Shown: positions 46,816-59,800 of the stretch, piece after piece | Numbering within the stretch: position 1 is the stretch's first letter | How the letters are laid out: every line of letters begins with the position of its first letter | Source of the DNA: Enchytraeus crypticus | Lineage: Eukaryota; Annelida; Clitellata; Enchytraeida; Enchytraeidae | Assembly: GCA_905160935.1 (NCBI GenBank) | Contig: CAJHZI010000638.1 | Span: 94,752 to 158,751 of the forward strand | Direction: 5' to 3' | DNA length: 64,000 nt | Position numbers and translations under genes: made by a program | Notes under the pieces: generated by a model | The model's database searches: none | The model's input: only the letters and a program-made list of their open reading frames with translations | Told to the model about the DNA's origin: nothing

Positions 46816-47050
46816 GTGTTCTGCCTGAAGAGAGGTCCAATATACATATTCCTACTTGTTCGGATTTCACACTCCCTAATAATAATAATAATATTAAAGG
46901 TTTAACCTCCGTTTCCTCATCCAAGGATGATGTCAGGGAAATTTTCCCACAGCACACATCACTACAGATCAATTCACACAAACATATCTTCAAAAGAAAT
47001 GTGCAGAGAAGTAAGGTCCTAAACGAAAGCCGGTCCGGTGATAAAAAAAG
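46816..47050 (+). repeat. Family C fragment followed by a family D copy
   Basis: AGTGTTCTGCCTGAAGAGAG and CATATTCCTACTTGTTCGG are family C. From 46878, AATAATAATATTAAAGGTTT, CATCCAAGGATGATGTCAGG, CAGCACACATCACTACA and AAGGTCCTAAACGAAAGCC are family D, closely matching 63340-63495. Confidence 0.65.
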
Positions 47051-48358
47051 GTCAGAGTAGATCGATTAAATCTACGGTGAGAAAAGATCTCCTTTAGTGA
47101 TCTTCTACAGATTAATAAGTTAATCCCTTCATAGAAGTGCCACATATGCCTTACCCACACCTTAAACATAATTATTCAATGATAATATTTCCGACATTTT
47201 TTGAACTTTTATTTCACCCTACATACATCTAAATAAATAGCCTAATATTAAAATCAGTAGAAGTAAAAATACCTTTCTATTTTAATAATATCTATATGTA
47301 ATAAAATTTAATATTTTTAATATTATGTTTATTTATAATTACTACTTGATTATTATTACTACAAAGGTCACATATCGATTACTTATTTACACATGATTAC
47401 AGGATTAATTCGACAAAATAATTAGTTTCTTTTAAGCACATTAAATTGAAGAGTTAAAAACATAAAATTGAAGAGTATATCAGTAGAGATTTAGTGAATA
47501 AAAGCTACAGTCACTAATATCCAACCTGGTTTACTCGTGAAGAATCTTAACAATTGAATATCAATTGTTAGGCCAACAATATATATAATCCCCTAGCTAC
47601 CTGTCAAACTTGGGCGTGTACCTAAACGTCAACCAATGACGATCATTTCAACGACTATCTTTAACAATTACACTTTAGATAAGAAATACGTTTAGTTTAT
47701 ATGCTATCTAGACGAGACAGGATATTGCACGATAAGAAATTAGGCTAAATGATTAGGCAGAGATTAAAAATTATCTGAAAATTAGTCACCAACCCGTTGC
47801 TGTTTATCATTGATTAGATACCGGCATCAATGACTAACAGCAGATTTTTCTCAAAGCGATCTGCACCTTGCGCATAACATTTCTAACATAAATTCGAAGT
47901 TTAGTTCAAAACTTTAATTTACGATAATTTATGAAATATATTGAGAAAGGCAGCAGCTGTTTTCACTTATGGGTTGAAGAAGTCTACCAACGGAAAGAGG
48001 TCTTAGCATGCTTTTTAAGGAATTACAGGTCAATAGAGAAACATATGGAGTGGCAGCCGTAGTTATCCTTCATGTTTTAACTTCATAATAAGTAATCTAT
48101 CCAGTATGTTGCCATACAGATATGTTATACTCTTTCATCGAGTGACATCCACTTATCGAAAGAAAGTCTTTTTCAAAAGTCATACCCGCCATTGCTTGCT
48201 TACGATCAGTTCCATAGGCAGTATAGAATTTACCTCTACGGCGTCTCTTTCCCATCTATAAAGTCCACGCAAGAGTTGTGACCAGTAAATAAACTTCATT
48301 TTCTATAGTTTTTCTGAACTTTTCTCTCTTTGACTCTAAATTAATTATTGTTGTTGTT
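47051..48358. other. Non-coding stretch, nothing recognised
   Basis: No gene recognised between the family D repeat and the LINE. The composition is A-rich on the plus strand. Confidence 0.45.
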
Positions 48359-48622
48359 GTTATCTGCTCAAACATGCCAAAAAAGCTGCTTGGAACAAGT
48401 ATAAAAATAGTAATAATGAAGAATCAATGTACTGTGAATATAACAAAAAACTTAATAAATCGGTTGCAGAAAATACAGTCATGGCCAAAAGTTTAGCACC
48501 GATTAGATAAATACACTAAACTTGAAATACATTAATCTGTAGCGCCAGACGTGCTAAAAGTAAAGCAACTACTGTTTATGTTTATTAAATGTCAATGTAC
48601 TACATACATATTTTCACTAGTC

Positions 48623-49635
48623 TCAGTATCTGGTGTGACTTCCTTTGTTTGCAATGACTGCTTTAATCCGATCAGGCATGGAATGCACAAGATTGCGACA
48701 GTACTCGGGTGTTATTTCGCTAGTCCACACTCGCTTAATTGCTTTAATAAGTTCTTGTTCAGATGACGGATTCATTGCTGCTACCTTCTGTTTCATGTAA
48801 ATCCACAGATTTTCAATAGGATTGAGATCTGGACTGGACCCAGGCCAAGGTCCAAGGACCTCCACACCTTGTTCTGTGAGCCAGTTGGTAACAATGGCTG
48901 ACCGATGGCAGGGCGCTCCATCATGCTGAAATATTGAACAGTTAAGCAATTCCATGTTTAACAATAGTTTATCTTGCAAACTGATAGATATTTCTGTCCG
49001 TTGATCGAAGTATTTTTCGGCATAAACCATAAGCCACCTCTACCAGTTCCAGAGAAGCTCCCCCAGACCATTATTGTTGGTGCTTGCCGCACAGACGGTA
49101 TCACATAGCGGGTGTTATACCGTTGATTTGCTGGGCCCCGCACGTGTCTGATGTAGGATCTGAACTGCGAGAACGTTGATTCATCCGAAAAGAGAACTTT
49201 CATCCAATTATCGCACGTCCAGTGACGGTAGATTCTACAGAACCTCAGGCGATCCTTGATATTCTTGGCGGTCAGGCAAGGTTTCCTTGCTGGGCGTCGC
49301 GATGGTAGGTTGAATTCAGTTAGGAGACGTCTTCTCACAGTCCTGCCACTTACTGCTGATCGTGTCTGAGAAGCAATTTGCGCTGATGACCACGTTGGAT
49401 GCGCTGTAGCAACACATCGGACTTTTCTGTCAGTGCGAGGCGAGGTGATGCGCGGACGTCCAGACCTTCTGCGAGACTTATAGCCCTTCAATTCATTCAT
49501 TCTCGCTATAGCTCGAGTCACTGTCGACTTGGCTATGTGTAAACGTCTAGCTATCTCACTATGAGACATGTTCAGCTCATGCAGTACCGCAATTTGTGCA
49601 CGCTTTGTAGGAGAAGTTTCTTTGGATTTTCCCAT
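48623..49635 (-). pseudogene. Tc1-type transposase, one frameshift
   Basis: Residues from the ATG at 49633-49635 hold two helix-turn-helix regions (ARRLHIAKSTVTRAIARM is the first), a GRPR AT-hook-like link (RRSGRPRI) and the catalytic Asp in FSDESTF. Around 48970-49000 the frame shifts by one, and the second frame carries QHDGAPCHRS (second Asp) and SPDLNPIENLW (Glu; DD34E-type). Both halves are otherwise well preserved. A single indel, or a sequencing error, separates them. It would cut and paste the element at TA if repaired. Confidence 0.9.
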
Positions 49636-50198
49636 TGTGCTGATACAATTTCAAATCTATTACCTTATGAGTATAATATTGTATGCAAAATGTCAAAAAC
49701 TAAGCTGTTTGGCTACTACAATGGAATTCTAGTGATAATTCAATAAATGGCTTAACTCCTGTTCTACACTGTGAACTATTCAAGTCGATTTATCAAATGA
49801 CCAAAGGAGAGACTTATCAAAGGAGAGAGATACATACATAAGCTGGGCTGACAAAAGAGGGCGTAAGTGTCAAATAGTGGACAAGAGTTCAGTTACGTAA
49901 CAGGCAATAACTTCCTAACAACCAACAAGTTACTTGACTGTCACTACTGAAGTCGACGGCTATGCTTGAACAGTCTCTGGCTGGACGTCTGCAAACTGGA
50001 ATATTTACCTTGCCTGGTTCACAGAGGGTGTGTCATGCCTGACACTAATCACTCAAGCAAATAATCATTGTATTAATCAAACAAGTGTATTTAGTAACAA
50101 GTGACAGCCCAGCATCATGTTTTTAGTGATTGACCGATTTTCACTTGGGAAATATTGTTACTAAGTCACATTATACAAATTTTTAGTGAATAATGCTC
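49636..50198. other. Non-coding part of the Tc1 element
   Basis: Between the transposase start and the right inverted repeat; nothing further recognised. Confidence 0.6.
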
Positions 50199-50228
50199 AT
50201 CGGTGCTAAACTTTTGGCCATGACTGTA

Positions 50229-50896
50229 GAAAAGCCAAGTTAGAATTTGAAAAGCAGCTAGCTCGTAATATAAAGAATGATGCAAAGAGTTTTTTTGCCT
50301 ATGCTAATGCTAACAAAAAGGTTATTAAAAAGATTGGTCCTTTAAGAGATGAATATAACAACATTATAGAAGATAATAAAGATACTGCAAACTATTTTAA
50401 TAAATATTTGTCATCTGTATTTGTGGAAGAAGATTTAGTTAATATGCCAGTACCGGCTAGGATCTTCAAAGGTAACTTTGAATGCTCCTTACATAATATT
50501 GAGTTTGATATTGATGATGTTATAAATAAATTAAATTCGCTAAATGTCAATAAAAGTCAAGGTCCAGATGAGATTCATGGAAAACTGATTTCGGAGCTAA
50601 GAGATGAATTAGCACTAGCTCTATTAAACCTCCTAAAAGCTTCAATGAAAACAGGGGTGGTTCCTCAAGATTTTAAGAATGTCAATGTTGTACCAATACA
50701 TAAAAAGGGAAATAGGGATAAAGCAGAAAATTATAGGCCTATAAGCTTAACAATTATAATTGGTAAGACATTTGAAAGCATTATTAAGGATAAAATAATT
50801 AGTTTCTTGGAAGAAAATAACTTAATTAGAAATAGTCAGCATGGTTTTATTAGTGGGCGTTCTTGTTTAACTAATTTGATGGATATTTTAGAATAA
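50229..50896 (+). pseudogene. LINE reverse transcriptase, N-terminal part of palm (frame 1)
   Basis: Open from before 50280 with KSFFAYANANKK (the connector), NKSQGPDEIHGKLISEL (GPD motif) and VPIHKKGNRDKAENYRPISL. The frame ends at TAA about 50896; the protein continues in another frame from about 50890 (LYLDFGKAFDIVPHKRLL), so one indel separates the halves. Confidence 0.85.
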
Positions 50897-52080
50897 TATT
50901 ACAAAGGAAGTAGATAGTAAAAATAGCATTGATATCTTATATCTAGACTTTGGTAAAGCGTTTGATATAGTTCCACATAAAAGATTACTTAGTAAGTTGG
51001 AAACACATGGAATAACGGGCAAACTTTTAAAGTGGATAAACAATTGGTTAAGCAATAGAAAACAAAGGGTGTGTGTCGAGGACGAGTTCTCGGAATGGGA
51101 AGTAGTGAAGAGTGGTGTGCCACAGGGCTCTGTTTTGGGACCTCTATTATTTTTAGTTTACATCAATGACATTGACATAGATATTGTATCTAAATTTAGT
51201 AAATTTGCAGATGATTCTGAAGTAGCTAGGACAGTAAACAACATTGAAGGTGCTGAGATTTTAAAGTATGATATAAAAATATTACAGAACTGGTCTAGGG
51301 ATTGTCTAATGGAGTTCAATGCTGAGAAATGTAGAGTTATGCATATAGGGAATAATAATTTAGAAATTGAGTATACATTGAGCAATATAAAACTAAAATC
51401 CACAAACAGTGAGAGGGATTTAGGAGTCTTTGTGGATAGCTCTTTTAAATTTAGTGAAAATTGTAATAAAGTTGTAAATAGTGCTAATTGTGTATTCAGA
51501 ATGATTAAAAGAACAATTGCATGTAGAAATAAAGATATTGTGGTAAGGCTATGTAAGGCTCTTGTACGGCCCAAACTTGAATACTGCGTTCAGGCTTGGT
51601 GCCCATATCTTAAGAAAGATATTGATAAATTAGGAAGGGTACAAGCCACAGCAATAAGGCTGGTATTTGACTGTCAAAAACGTAGTTATGAGAATAGACT
51701 AAAATTGGTAGGATTAACCTCTTTAAGTGAGAGAAGAACTATAGGAGATTTAATAGAAGTTTTTAAGATACTCAAAGGCTTCAGCAAAGTTAACCATAAG
51801 TCAAATTTGACATGTTGACATGAAGTCTGTATGATTTGATTAATATTAATTGGTTTTTGTTAAGAGCCTGATGAGTATAGTATTTGGTTTAATTTATCAA
51901 ACAACAGAAACACAAGGGAACATATTTATAAACTTAGTAAATTTAGAAGTAGACTAGATTTAAGGAAATTTTTTTTTAGTCAAAGAGTTATAAATGCTTG
52001 GAATAGTTTGCCAAGCGAAGTTGTGGAAGGAGAATCAGTGAATGCTTTTAAAAATAAATATGATAAACATAAAATCATGT
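50895..52080 (+). pseudogene. LINE reverse transcriptase, catalytic part and C-terminus (frame 2)
   Basis: YLDFGKAFDIVPHKRLL (motif A), SGVPQGSVLGPLLFL (motif B), KFADDSEV (FADD, motif C) and RDLGVFVDSSFKFSENC (thumb) are in order, typical of CR1/L2 elements. The frame stops in the 74-bp duplicated 3' segment at 51803. The true C-terminus (WFNLSNNRNTREHIYKLSKF, RVINAWNSLPSEVV) lies after it at 51880-52083. Confidence 0.85.
51803..51876 (+). repeat. 74-bp copy of the LINE 3' UTR inside its coding region
   Basis: Identical to 52128-52201 (AAATTTGACATGTTGACATG...GAGCCTGATGAGT). The copy at 52128 is in the expected 3' UTR place, so this one is the insertion. Confidence 0.9.
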
Positions 52081-52257
52081 AAATTAGATGCTAATTGCAT
52101 GTTCGGTGTTATAGATAGGCTATGTATAAATTTGACATGTTGACATGAAGTCTGTATGATTTGATTAATATTAATTGGTTTTTGTTAAGAGCCTGATGAG
52201 TCTTAACCAAGCATATAATTGCTTCCGGACTCTGTAATGTTATGTTATGTTATGTTA

Positions 52258-53324
52258 AAGCAAGATGACTGGAGAGATGACTCCCTGAGCTCAGTCAAGG
52301 TCGAATATGAAGTTTGTTTACTTTTAGAAAATTGTAAGAAGGAGTTAAATTTTTGCAATTTAATTGTATCTTTTTGTCATTTATATTTATTAAAAAGCTT
52401 TATTAAAAACCTTTTAACGTAGTAGAAATAAGTTTGGATAATCTATCGTGATTTAACGTAACGACACACTGGATTAGGAAGGACAGATGCTTGTTTAAAG
52501 ATTGCGTAAGGATTTAATGCAGCAATTTTACTTTTATTTTATGTTTCTTTGTTGGAATGCTTTGGATGCGGACGGATTTAATTTTAAATTTCAAATTGTA
52601 TCTCCCAAATTAAATACTAACTATAATGCTAGTTTAACGCCTGTTTAGTAGCACGAGGGATACTTGCAAAGACGATCTAGAATTCGAATTGATAGCCTCC
52701 TGATTATCAGGTATACTTGTTAACTATTAGGCAGTCCAAGCAGTGTAGTATAGACCTACATATTGATAATGTGTTTAATAGATGAAAATGGAAGCGAGTG
52801 GGCTTTAATATAAGAGCATTTGAAGAGAATGGACTTTACTGTTGTTTTATTAGAAAACAAAAAAGACTATTAAAAGTAAATAGTTAATTATGCATGATGA
52901 AAGGGACAGAAAACACCTTATCATGTTTCAGGGTTCCATAAAACAAAGGATTGATGATAAAACAAACTTAGCCGCAGTAGAAGACAAATTCTACTCATCA
53001 TGCACTCAGGTGCATCTGCAAACGAGCAGATCGATGTCATTCTAGTAATGAAACTTCTAGACTTACCTTTAGTATATAAGTACATAACGGCTGTCTTTTT
53101 CTCAAGGATTCTTGTTCAAAAGACACTGAATTTTACTTTTTTGTTTTGTACAAGAATCCTCTGGAAATCTATGGAATCGTATCGGTCAGGCGAATACAGT
53201 CTAATATTTCACTAAAAATCGTAATATATGGGGAGAATGTTTAGTATTTAAATCCAGATAAACTGCTTATTAACTCTCGTGTAGTGTCTGGATCATGGAA
53301 AAATTGACAAATCGTTAAGTGCAC
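52258..53324. other. Non-coding stretch, nothing recognised
   Basis: AT-rich, probably the 5' flank of PHKB. Short frames have no recognisable product. Confidence 0.45.
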
Positions 53325-53545
53325 GTGTCATAAGAGGCGACCTAGCAAAAACTGAGGCAAGGCAGTGAGAAACCACCTCAGAAACTGTATATTCTTAAGG
53401 TAGCTACATGCGGTACGGGTAAGGTATGGCCTTTTTGTGAATGGATTAACTTGTTGATCTATGGAGTGCTTTACATGGAGCATGAATGCAGACTCTGGGT
53501 ATAAATATGTACCTTGGATCTGCCATTTGGCAGAACACTAGAGGG
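53325..53545 (-). repeat. Dispersed repeat family C, antisense
   Basis: TAAGAGGCGACCTAGCAAAA, GTGAGAAACCACCTCAGAAA, GTTGATCTATGGAGTGCTTT and ATCTGCCATTTGGCAGAACA; paired with 55410 and the reverse complement of 44940. Confidence 0.7.
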
Positions 53546-53700
53546 ACAGAGAGACAGAAACTGCTTTAAATATATAAATTGAATTAAATATTGTCATTTT
53601 AGGCCTATTGAGCACAGAGAACAAACAGTAAAAAATAATAGGTGATGATAAGTTTAAAGATAAGAATTGGTTTCTTTAAATATTCTAATTTTGAATAAAG

Positions 53701-53899
53701 ATGAGCTTGGAAATGAGTGCCTCACATTGTTCCACTCCACAGTCAGGGCCAGACTTCATGTTGGATGGTTCATCAGCCCACCCTATAGAAACCAGAATGA
53801 GAGAGAGACGTAATTCAGCAGTTCTTGATGCAAAAGCAAAGACCATTACTATAAATCATCATGAACATGTGAACAGGCTGACTAAATATTACAAACAAG
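53701..53899 (+). CDS. PHKB: PHKB coding exon 1
   Basis: ATG 53701 (preceded by TAAAG), ends CAAG before donor GTTTGC; encodes [20 protein letters not shown] and ends in NRLTKYYKQ. The start is tentative: an upstream 5' exon cannot be excluded. Confidence 0.75.
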
Positions 53900-56800
53900 G
53901 TTTGCTAAAAAATTTGTCTTTTTCATTTTGAGCTTTGGGTTTATGGCTTAATGGTGACGTAACAGTAGAAAACCTAGTAGTAGCTAGACAGGAGAAACTC
54001 TTGCTGCATGTGAAGCTGGGGTTTCATGTGTCTTCAGTATTGTTTTTTTTATAAAATTTAAATCTGACACAAATTTACTCACCTCTTGTAAGCGCTGAGT
54101 TCGTAAATAGACAAATATACGACTAGACTATTATTATTTTTCTTGGTATATAGTTAGTTAGATATTGCAAAACCTACTATTATCTATATTTAATTTAGTA
54201 TAATTTATTTCTTTTCTCTGACTTTTTTTGCGATGTATTCGTAGTGAAGAAGCAGATCCTGAGATATCAGAGTCCAACAACAGGACTGTTTCCTTCAGAC
54301 CTGTCGAAGCCGTCGTGTCAGGAAGCTCACGTCAGGGACAGTCTTTACTGCGCAAGTGCTCTCTGGGCTCTCGGCCAGGCTTACAAGTAAGTTTAAAGAA
54401 TTTTAATACTAACTAAGGAACGATACGTCATGCCGGTTTGCCAACGATTATATGGTAGTACTTGACAGCAATTTACAAGTTGCTATCAAGTACTACCAAG
54501 TTACAAGTTGTCTGTGGTGTGGTAATGTTGAATAAATGCAATTAAGCCTAGTTCATTGTCAATTGCCTGTCTCAGAATAATGTCTATGGCGGTGTGAGCT
54601 CTGGATTTGAACCCTGCACCTACTAACCTAAAAATCTGCCATTGGACAGTTTACTGACATATTACCAGCTCAGTATATAAAAGTGACTTGAATCTTCTTA
54701 CTTGCATTGTTAGACATTAATCACAATATTAAAGCTGGTAAAGCTAAGATTAACATCAGTTTCCTCACTCGAAAGCGATGTCAGTGACGGGCAAGCCCAG
54801 GATTTGAACCCCACACATACTGATCCGCGGTTGAATATCTTAACGACTTTGCCACTGGCTCCAGCCAATCATCACTAAATTACTCATTAATCATCACTAA
54901 ATTAATCATTAATCATCACTAAATAGCTCATGATGTATATCGTTAATAACATTTATTGTGCATGTGCTTGTACTAACTAATATATTTACTTATTTGTGAT
55001 AGATGATGATTGATTGATTGCTTGATTGATTGATTGATTGATTGACTGATTGATTGCCTAGACGACTGGATGATGACAAGGGTCGCACGCATGAGTTAGC
55101 ACAGTCGGCGGTGAAGTGCATGAGAGGTGTGCTGGAGTGCTGGCTGAGACAGGCTGATAAATTAGAGAAGTTTAAACAGAGTCAGACGACGAAAAATGCT
55201 CTTCACTCTAAATTCAATCTAGTTACGGGTGATCCTGTCACTGATGATGAAGAGTTTGAACACCTACAGGTCTAGTCTATTTCTCTCTCCCTTGACATTT
55301 TTTCTTCATTCTATTGTTTTGGTACTTAGATTCACTAGTTTTCTATTATCTTGGGCTGTAGCTCTGAGATAGGGCATATTCTAATTAATATTGTATAAAT
55401 TAATGTTAAGAAGACAGAGGTAATGGGAAACCACCTCAGAAGCCATACTTTTCCCAAGCTATAGGCTACATAAGGTATGGATAAGGCATAGACTTTGCGA
55501 AGTGATTAACTTGTTGATCTAAGGAGTGCTCTTATGGAGCGAGAAAGCAGACTTTGAGTATGAATATGTGCCTTGAACCTGCCCCACTTGGCAATGCTCT
55601 GAAGAGAGAGAGAGAGAGAGAGAGAAATTAATGTTGAAAACCAGAAGTATTGAATTGTGTCCCTAATGTCTGTATTTGTAATCTTGAGAATTCTATTTCC
55701 TTGCATCAACATGTTTTATTCTTTGTGTCTTTGTTGAATGTTCTCTTTGTGATAATATTGTTACTTTATTTAGTATTTAGTATTACTATTTCTTTCGATG
55801 TTTTTTCTTTCATGTTAGTCACTTTTCTTCATCTTTCTCCTAATATTTTGCTTCTTGGTCATTTTTCGCCAGGCTATCTTGCTTTATGGTCAGTAATTTT
55901 AAATTTTCATTTTCGGTCCGGTCACTAATTGTATTTGAAGATATTTCTATCTATTTGCTGTACAATCAATGTGTTATATGTACCTGAATTCTGTATTGTT
56001 TCTGATCTTTTTTATGTTTATTGTGATGCTTGAGAAGTGTGACCCTTTTATTTATTTATATTATTTTGTGATTCGGATTGATTTTGTGGCTTGACTATAT
56101 ATTAGTCTGATATTTCTGATTCAAATTGATGCTGTAGCTATGTTATTTCTCATGTTTTTTTATATGTTATATATTTATTGTATTATTTTGTATGCAGATT
56201 GATGCTGTAGCTATGTTACTTTCTCATGTTATTTATATATTACAAATGTATTGTACTATTTTTGTATGCAGATCGATGCTGTGGCTCTGTTTCTCATATT
56301 CCTCGTTCAGATGATCAGATCCGGTCTGCAGGTATGCTATCATCGTCTCATTGTTTCAGTTTACTGAGATATATTATTCTTTGATTTATTGAATGGTATG
56401 TTATCATGATTTCTTTTTATAAATTATACTAAGATATCAATCATTAAAAGCTTTGTTATCTGCATTTATTTATTCTTTATAACCATATTAAGGTATTAAT
56501 CCCTTGAATTATTAATTGTTGGCATCTTGATGCTTCAATCTTACTAAGGGTAACTTGCTTTATTCATTTATTTGATTGACTGAATACAACTGTTAGGCTA
56601 CACTTTTTAATTAACTTATCTTTACGCTTTGACTTTTGATATTACTTACATTAAGATGGTGTTAATTGTAAGTAAGTATAAAAGTTTTATTATTCTGAAT
56701 ATGTTTTATGTATATAGATAATATTCACGTCAGATGAAGTGAGTTTTGTACAGAACCTGGTTTTCTACGTGGAGAGAGCTTATCGCACTCCAGACTTTGG

Positions 56801-59800
56801 TATGTGGGAGAGAGGAACGAAGTACAACAATGGCTGCACTGAGCTACATGCTAGGTTAGCCTGTCTACCATGTAATCTTTATTTTCTTCTTGACCAATGG
56901 AATACTGTTGTGAAATATTTACCAAAATGATTTCAACCATTAAGTTCTCATAGAAAAAATTGCAATTTATTTATTTTACTTTTAATTGTTTTAAAGTATT
57001 AATCCACTAATCAAGTAATGGTTAAGTTCCTTGGTGTAGAAATTGACGAACATTTAAGTTTTTCTGAAATCTTCTATGTGATATCGGCTGATCTGCACTC
57101 AGATCTCCCTCCCGTCTCGCTCTTCACCAACTCCGATATCATAGAAAATTGCTCCCCACCAATCAGCTGACTGCTGCGCTCCCGCCTCATTCCAGCAGCA
57201 TGAGGCTGCTGTTGATGTAGCAGTGGCAGACCAAACAGCTGCTGATCAGATCTCGTGGGAGCAGACTGAGCTCTACCAAGAGGCTGTATCAGAGCATTGA
57301 TCTCCAGACTGAACGGATGGTTGACGTAGAACGGAGAGAGCAGGTCAGCCGTGGGTTGAACGTAACCATCTTGCGGCGGCTGAGAGGTGTCAGTGTCAGG
57401 ACGCAGAAGAACCTGAGGGGTCAACCCAGCCGGTGAGCTGATCGGGTTCTGCGGCTGGTGTCCCCTGAACTTGGGGCACCTCACTGGGGAGTCAACACTC
57501 GCAGTGGCCAGGCTCGAGAGCTGAGGCCCTGCCCCTCGCAGAGGTTTGTGGGTCGAGGAGTGTGTTGGAGGCAGGGAGCCAGATGATCCTGGTGAGCTCA
57601 CAGAAAACCCGATATGCTGTCGATCAAAGCTCTGATGTTGTTGTTGCTTCTGGAGATTGAAATGAAGCACCCGCTGAATCTGAGGCCTCCACGACTGCAT
57701 CTTCTTCTTCTGTTTCATATGAAGTGTCTGACGGCCGTGATGTGATGGAAGTGCAATGTGATGGAAGTTCTGCACTGAGGCAAAACTACAGTTCAATACT
57801 GGCGAAACACTACCACTACACAGAACTCTCGAGGTCAGCATCAGCAAATCCACGTCGTAGCTGACTTCGTAAGCGATAGCTGAAGGTTTGTACAGCGACA
57901 TATTCCCTATTGATGATGTAGAACATCGAGGTAATGCAATGTCATCGATGTTGAGGGGCTCAAAGAGTTTAGGGACTTCAGGCGACAACACGCGACGTTT
58001 GAAATTTGTTTGTGATTTGCCACCCAAGACACAAATTTCAGCAGAACGCGGACATATAGCCGTACCTATAAGTACTTCTACTTTCTTCTTCTTCAGCCCC
58101 GCCACCCAACTCACTCCATTAGCAATCTGATGATTGTGGGAAGCAGAACAATGCAAAGGTTTACCGGGTGTGTCGAGAGTAGAGCCGGTGAACCCGTACA
58201 GATCCTTGACATATGAGATCCCAGGGATGTAGGATAGATTTATGAGAGGACTGATGGCCACCGAGTTACGATACTCAAGAAGAAAACTGTGAACATACAT
58301 AAGGATCTTACTTGATTCAGACGATTTTATTGCTGAAAATGATGATTTTTCAGCCGATGAGTTCTCTAGGATCTTTCCCTCAGGCCCTTCATTAGTCTTA
58401 GGGTCTGTGACTATGAAGTTCATTGCCTTTGTAGGTTTCTGTTTTCTCATGTCATGAGTCTCGTAAATCCTATTAACATTAGATTCTGGATGTGGTTTAC
58501 GCTTCCTTAGTTGTCGACTGGACGAATTGTCCATTTCTCCACACATTGCTTTAGCTTCAACGATGGTCAGGTCAAGAACAGATCTGCGAGATCCTCGTCT
58601 GCTTCTCTTTGTAACAGTAGCAGCTGAGTTAAAGCTGTCCGTGTTATATGCTACGACATCGTTTCTGTCTTTCTCATTCGAACCTACCACTTCTAAATCA
58701 TATGATGACGCATCATTAGAGATCGAAGACAGCAGTGGATGTGCTCCATTGAAAGGTTCAGAAGTTTCAAGTGGCGCTGTCAAAGGATTAAACAAACAGG
58801 AGCTTGAAATGGAATCGAAATCTGAAGGCATGGTTCCGTCTGGTGCATCAGCTAGAATTATGGTCATAGCAGCTGTAGCAATCGAGACAGGTAAACCATG
58901 AGAGGTAGTAGGATTCACATTATCCTCAGAAGCAGGATCATCAGAATGAGAAAACGATCCTCTAAAACAGACAGCATTAAAGCGCTGAAGTGCCATTGAA
59001 ATTCTTTGCCTCAAGAAAGAGGTTTCACGATTATCATCGGTAATATCTGAAATTTTTCTACCTAATATGTTGATAAACTCTGAGGCAGCTTCATTCGTTG
59101 GGCCAAATGTTTCAATTGCTATTGGCATGAAGTCGTAGACTGAAGGCAAATCCTTAGATTTCTCGAGTTTCCTTCTGGCAGCCAGTTCGGCTGCTCCGCC
59201 AGCCGAAGATGAAGTTACGTGAAGGTAAGAATTGGCTAGGGTATCAGAGACTGTTACATCCCATGCTAAGCACTTACCCTTTTGCCACGGAATGAGAGTA
59301 AGGCCATCCGGGCGCTTTCCATCAGACCGAAAGAGACCCGGAGGCTCCTTGATAGAAGGAATGCTGGCTTTGGTAAGAGCACGCCAAACGATGTCGTTCA
59401 GATTGTGATGTCGACTAGCCCTACCTGCACTCCTCTTGCACGATAGACTGTGGATGCCTCTAGAGTCTACTATGGAACCACATGGACAAGTGTGCGGCTC
59501 ACACAGCCGAGCACCAAGTCTGAAGCCAATAGCAACTCTAACGGACTCGTCGTCCAAATGAAGGCCGCAGGATGAGATAGGGAAGGCGTGTAACCAGTCA
59601 CTGCTTCGTGGACTTGAAACAGCCAGGAGCCTTGCTCTATCAGATGCGTCAGATTGAAAGTTTAAAATCTGCTCAAAGCATTTTTCGATGGCTGCTGCGT
59701 CCCAGAATTTTTGCATTTTATCTTTATCTCCAGTTGGAGCTACAGCGTTATACCGTTCAGACCATAATGAAAGAGCAAGATCAAAGTTGACATCATGATA

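Larger units (their letters stand above)
48476..50226 (-). mobile_element. Tc1/mariner transposon nested in the LINE
   Basis: Element of 1,751 bp with 28-bp inverted repeats starting CAGTCATGGCCAAAAGTTTA (48476-48503 and 50199-50226), flanked by the TA target duplication (48474-48475 and 50227-50228). The transposase reads on the minus strand. It interrupts the LINE reading frame exactly at a TA. Confidence 0.95.
48360..52257 (+). mobile_element. Non-LTR retrotransposon (CR1/L2 group), 5'-truncated, split by a Tc1/mariner element
   Basis: The coding frame is visible before the Tc1 element (from KKAAWNKYKNSNNEESMYCE at 48370) and continues without loss after it when one TA is counted (AKLEFEKQLARNIKNDAK at 50232). 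Reverse transcriptase follows to about 52080, then a 3' end with (TTATG)n at 52230-52257, typical of CR1/L2 elements. The endonuclease is missing, so the copy is 5'-truncated. A frameshift near 50890 and a 74-bp internal duplication break it. Confidence 0.85.

Noticed and set aside
57074..57400. Similarity of the GRAQSAP segment in the retrotransposon tail to class IIa histone deacetylases
   Set aside because: Only a seven-residue motif in low-complexity sequence; no further match.
58527..58901. Plus-strand frames opposite the non-LTR element (57888, 58527, 61095 and others)
   Set aside because: Shadows of the long antisense frame.
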